Positions 61,779-64,000 of a stretch of 64,000 nucleotides of DNA are shown here, in pieces (positions within the stretch are counted from its first letter, which is position 1; each line of letters starts with the position of its first letter). The notes under the pieces were generated by a model. It saw nothing but the letters and a program-made list of their open reading frames with translations, ran no database searches and was not told the DNA's origin. The stretch comes from Mariniphaga sp041687255 (GTDB lineage: Bacteria; Bacteroidota; Bacteroidia; Bacteroidales; Prolixibacteraceae): the NCBI GenBank assembly GCA_041687255.1, contig JAWLCL010000005.1:248001-312000 (forward strand). Reading direction: 5' to 3'. The translations under genes were made by a program, and so were the position numbers.

Positions 61779-62693
61779 TTAATTTTCTTTATCCTTAGGT
61801 AATGAAAAATAAAAAGTTGCTCCTTTATCAGGCTCGGCTTGTGCCCAGGTGAGCCCTTTATGTTTCAAAACAATGCTCCTTACATTGGCCAGCCCTATCC
61901 CGGTTCCTTCAAAATCATTGTATGAATGCAGGCGCTGGAATACCCCAAACAGATTCTGCGCATATTTCATATCAAATCCAACTCCATTGTCGCTTACGGA
62001 AAAAACATATTCATCTTCCTTTTCGGTTACGTCAATTTTTATAACTGCATTTGCCTTGTTACCCGTAAATTTCACAGCATTATTAAGAAGGTTCTGCCAG
62101 ACCTGGTAAATCAAAGATTCATCGCAGAATACCGGGGGCAACTTTGAAACCTGCCATTCTATGTACCTGTCAGAGTTGTTACTTTTTGTCTGTGATATAA
62201 TCTCCTCAACTATTTCATTCATATCCACATCGGCTTTCTGCACTTCCTTTCTGCCGGTGCGTGAAAACTCAAGCAGGTCGTTTATCAGCGTATCCATTTG
62301 ATTTGCCGAATCGGCAATACTGTCGAGGTAATGCTTTGCCTTCTCAGGCATCTGTTCATAGAACCGGCTCAAAAGTAAATCAACATATCCGTTTATATGT
62401 CGTAAGGGTGCACGAAGGTCATGCGAAACAGAATACGAAAAAGCTTCCAGCTCTTTAGTTGCTTCTTCACGTAATTCTTTTTCCTTGTTTTGTAGTGCAA
62501 TTTCCTTCATGGCAAGGTTCAATTTGGCCTGTTCTAATTTTTGGCTGTTATTGGCCATATCGAGTAATTCCCTGACATCCTTCAGATTATCCAGGTTTAT
62601 ATTGTATAACCTGAAAAGTTCGTTGTACTTTTTTTCAAGAACCTTCAATTCAGTTAACAATTCTTCACTGGATTTTTTTGGATCAGGTTTCAT
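61779..62693 (-). CDS. Soluble histidine kinase of phytochrome-kinase type, no sensor domain
   Basis: 304 residues from the ATG at 62693 (MKPDPKKSSEELLTELK). The frame extends to 62813, but those 40 residues carry no family signal. A long N-terminal coiled coil (1-80) leads to HisKA with H91 (FSYSVSHDLRAPLRHINGY) and HATPase_c (NLLNNAVKFTGNKA, DNGVGFDMKY, GTGIGLANV). The dimerisation domain is the one usually found after phytochrome GAF/PHY modules, but no photosensory, PAS or membrane region is present. First gene of the phosphorelay unit. Confidence 0.88.
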   Translation of the reverse strand: MKPDPKKSSEELLTELKVLEKKYNELFRLYNINLDNLKDVRELLDMANNSQKLEQAKLNLAMKEIALQNKEKELREEATKELEAFSYSVSHDLRAPLRHINGYVDLLLSRFYEQMPEKAKHYLDSIADSANQMDTLINDLLEFSRTGRKEVQKADVDMNEIVEEIISQTKSNNSDRYIEWQVSKLPPVFCDESLIYQVWQNLLNNAVKFTGNKANAVIKIDVTEKEDEYVFSVSDNGVGFDMKYAQNLFGVFQRLHSYNDFEGTGIGLANVRSIVLKHKGLTWAQAEPDKGATFYFSLPKDKEN

Positions 62694-62930
62694 TAATAAG
62701 GATTTTAAATGAATAAAAGTATGAAAAATATCCCTGCATTTCAATTCTTTCTGTAACATTTTAGCAGGCTGAATGAGAACCGGGCGATATGAATCTTGCC
62801 TTTCAAATTGCAAGTATTTAACTAAATATACCGCTCAATTATTCTGTCTGATTATCTGCTGAAAAGTTCAGTCATAGTTACCGCTTGAAAAAAATAAAAG
62901 TATTTTTTTCAAGTCCGGAAACTATTGTTG

Positions 62931-63842
62931 TTATTTTTTAAACTGCACCGATACTTTGTTGAATAAAGCAAAAAACAACAAGCGGTAAATGGTTTTATTG
63001 TACTTTAACTTCCAAAGCATTTGCAGCAGGAATGAGATTCGATCCTGTTTTTTAACAAGCGACTCATTATTATTTAACGCATCAATTGCAGCCAAATCGT
63101 CATCGGTTAATAAAAAATCGAACACATCGATGTTCTCAATAATTCGTTTAGAATTGTTTGATTTTGGAATGGTAACTACATCTTTTTGATAAATCCACCT
63201 TAATACAATTTGCGCCGGTGTTCTTTGATATTTACGCGCAATCTTTTTGATAAGCGGTAATTGAATGGCCTTGCCTGTCATGAGCGGACTCCATGCAACC
63301 GTTTGAATGCCTTTATCCCTGCAATAGGTATGCAATTCGGAAGACCAGTGAAGCGGATGAAACTCAACCTGGTTCACAGCCGGAACAATTTTGCTGTTCG
63401 ACAGCAGATATTCAAGGTGATGAACTTTAAAATTACTTACACCAATGGCGCGTATTAATCCCTGCTCATACAATTCCTCCATTGCTTCCCAGGTCTCAAG
63501 GGATTTTTTTCCCCGGGGCCAGTGAATAAGATACAGGTCGAGGTAATCGGTTTGCAAATCTTTCAACGTTTGATAAAAGGCTTCTTTTGTTGATTGGTAC
63601 CCCTGCTGATCGTTTCCGACTTTTGATGTAATAAATATCTGATCTCTTGGCAAACCGCTCAATTTAATTCCCCGGCCAACACCTGCTTCATTATGATACT
63701 CATAAGCAGTGTCAATCATCCTGTAACCGTTTTTAATTGCATTTACAACTGCTTTCTCAACCGGGCCGTTTTCCTGTAAACGAAAAACACCGAATCCTGT
63801 CCGGGGCATTTCAACTCCATTGTTTAATTTAACAGTTATCAT
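62931..63842 (-). CDS. Aldo/keto reductase
   Basis: A 303-residue NADPH-dependent TIM-barrel oxidoreductase of the AKR superfamily (2,5-diketo-gluconate reductase-like). The tetrad is D44 and Y49 (MIDTAYEYH), K74 (ITSKVG) and H107 (YLIHWPRG). Cofactor motifs are IGVSNFKVHHL and VVTIPKSNNSKRI. The C-terminal tail after VKKQDRIS (about 30 residues, hydrophobic and basic) is longer and less typical than in relatives. The native substrate is unknown. Single gene. Confidence 0.93.
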   Translation of the reverse strand: MITVKLNNGVEMPRTGFGVFRLQENGPVEKAVVNAIKNGYRMIDTAYEYHNEAGVGRGIKLSGLPRDQIFITSKVGNDQQGYQSTKEAFYQTLKDLQTDYLDLYLIHWPRGKKSLETWEAMEELYEQGLIRAIGVSNFKVHHLEYLLSNSKIVPAVNQVEFHPLHWSSELHTYCRDKGIQTVAWSPLMTGKAIQLPLIKKIARKYQRTPAQIVLRWIYQKDVVTIPKSNNSKRIIENIDVFDFLLTDDDLAAIDALNNNESLVKKQDRISFLLQMLWKLKYNKTIYRLLFFALFNKVSVQFKK

Positions 63843-64000
63843 TGAAAGAAAAAAAATTAAATATTATCATGTTACAGGGCATCAACAGATGCTTCTGTTT
63901 ATAACTTAAATAACATAACATTGCTCTCTTCTTCTGATTCCGAAAGGCGATTAATAAATAACCCGATGACCATCTTTTACTATCACCCGGCTAAAACTAT
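63843..64000. other. Window edge, no gene recognised
   Basis: A/T-rich sequence upstream of the aldo/keto reductase. No coding frame or -7 match was recognised before the window ends. Confidence 0.4.

Noticed and set aside
1..64000. tRNA and rRNA genes
   Set aside because: The intergenic gaps were scanned for T-loop (GGTTCGA) and cloverleaf patterns and for rRNA landmarks; none was seen. A covariance-model search would be decisive.

Overview
The window is ordinary chromosome from a member of the Bacteroidota, most likely a marine or sediment Marinilabiliales/Bacteroidales-type organism (inference). Several signs point this way. Promoter -7 boxes match TAnnTTTG upstream of many genes, and Shine-Dalgarno sequences are almost absent. 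The small Bacteroidota-specific DUF4295 gene sits next to rpmG, rpmB and ftsY. There are LytS/LytTR regulators, a long DUF349 protein, ATP-type PEP carboxykinase, and GH29/GH78 glycosidases.

Layout. 0-6.5 kb: an L,D-transpeptidase-like protein, a secreted 5'-nucleotidase, rpiA, a MarC protein, fumC and a SMUG-like DNA glycosylase. 6.5-7.1 kb: a dispersed repeat. 7.2-10.2 kb: two AraC regulators around a DUF6448 protein. 10.6-18.6 kb: housekeeping genes ftsK-lolA, pyk, aroQ, xerD and pckA. 18.6-26 kb: an MFS exporter, an S9 peptidase, carbamate kinase with ornithine carbamoyltransferase, and an unknown exported protein. 26-31.5 kb (minus strand): a UroD-like methyltransferase, a minimal AAA+ ATPase, a full-length contractile tail sheath protein, and DacB. 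31.5-39.5 kb: crcB with DUF190, eno, a second MarC, the DUF349 protein, a dead-looking ArsC/LMW-PTP protein and aminopeptidase P. 39.7-43.8 kb: an alpha-L-fucosidase, a dicarboxylate/glutamate symporter and a serine-hydrolase lookalike. 44.7-46.5 kb: ftsY, DUF4295, rpmG and rpmB. 46.9-54.4 kb: an AsmA-like protein, DUF456, htpX, a TPR/ExbB-like pair and a LytS/LytTR pair. 54.4-64 kb: two alpha-L-rhamnosidase-family enzymes, a PD40 lipoprotein, a three-gene His-Asp phosphorelay and an aldo/keto reductase.

The most unusual items are these. (1) An isolated two-gene contractile-injection cassette: a sheath plus a 259-residue AAA+ ATPase whose arginine-finger position reads KQ, with no tube, baseplate, spike or other sheath gene in the window. 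(2) Two apparent pseudoenzymes with intact reading frames: an ArsC-fold protein that has lost its nucleophilic Cys, both redox Cys and the general-acid Asp, and a class C beta-lactamase-fold lipoprotein whose SxxK reads EVSE and whose YxN reads TTM. (3) A roughly 400-bp dispersed repeat. Two well-matched copies lie in opposite orientation 44 kb apart, and decayed copies lie between them. A second, unrelated intergenic repeat occurs twice in tandem near 48.6-49 kb. No tRNA, rRNA, CRISPR array, transposase or prophage structural cluster was recognised.
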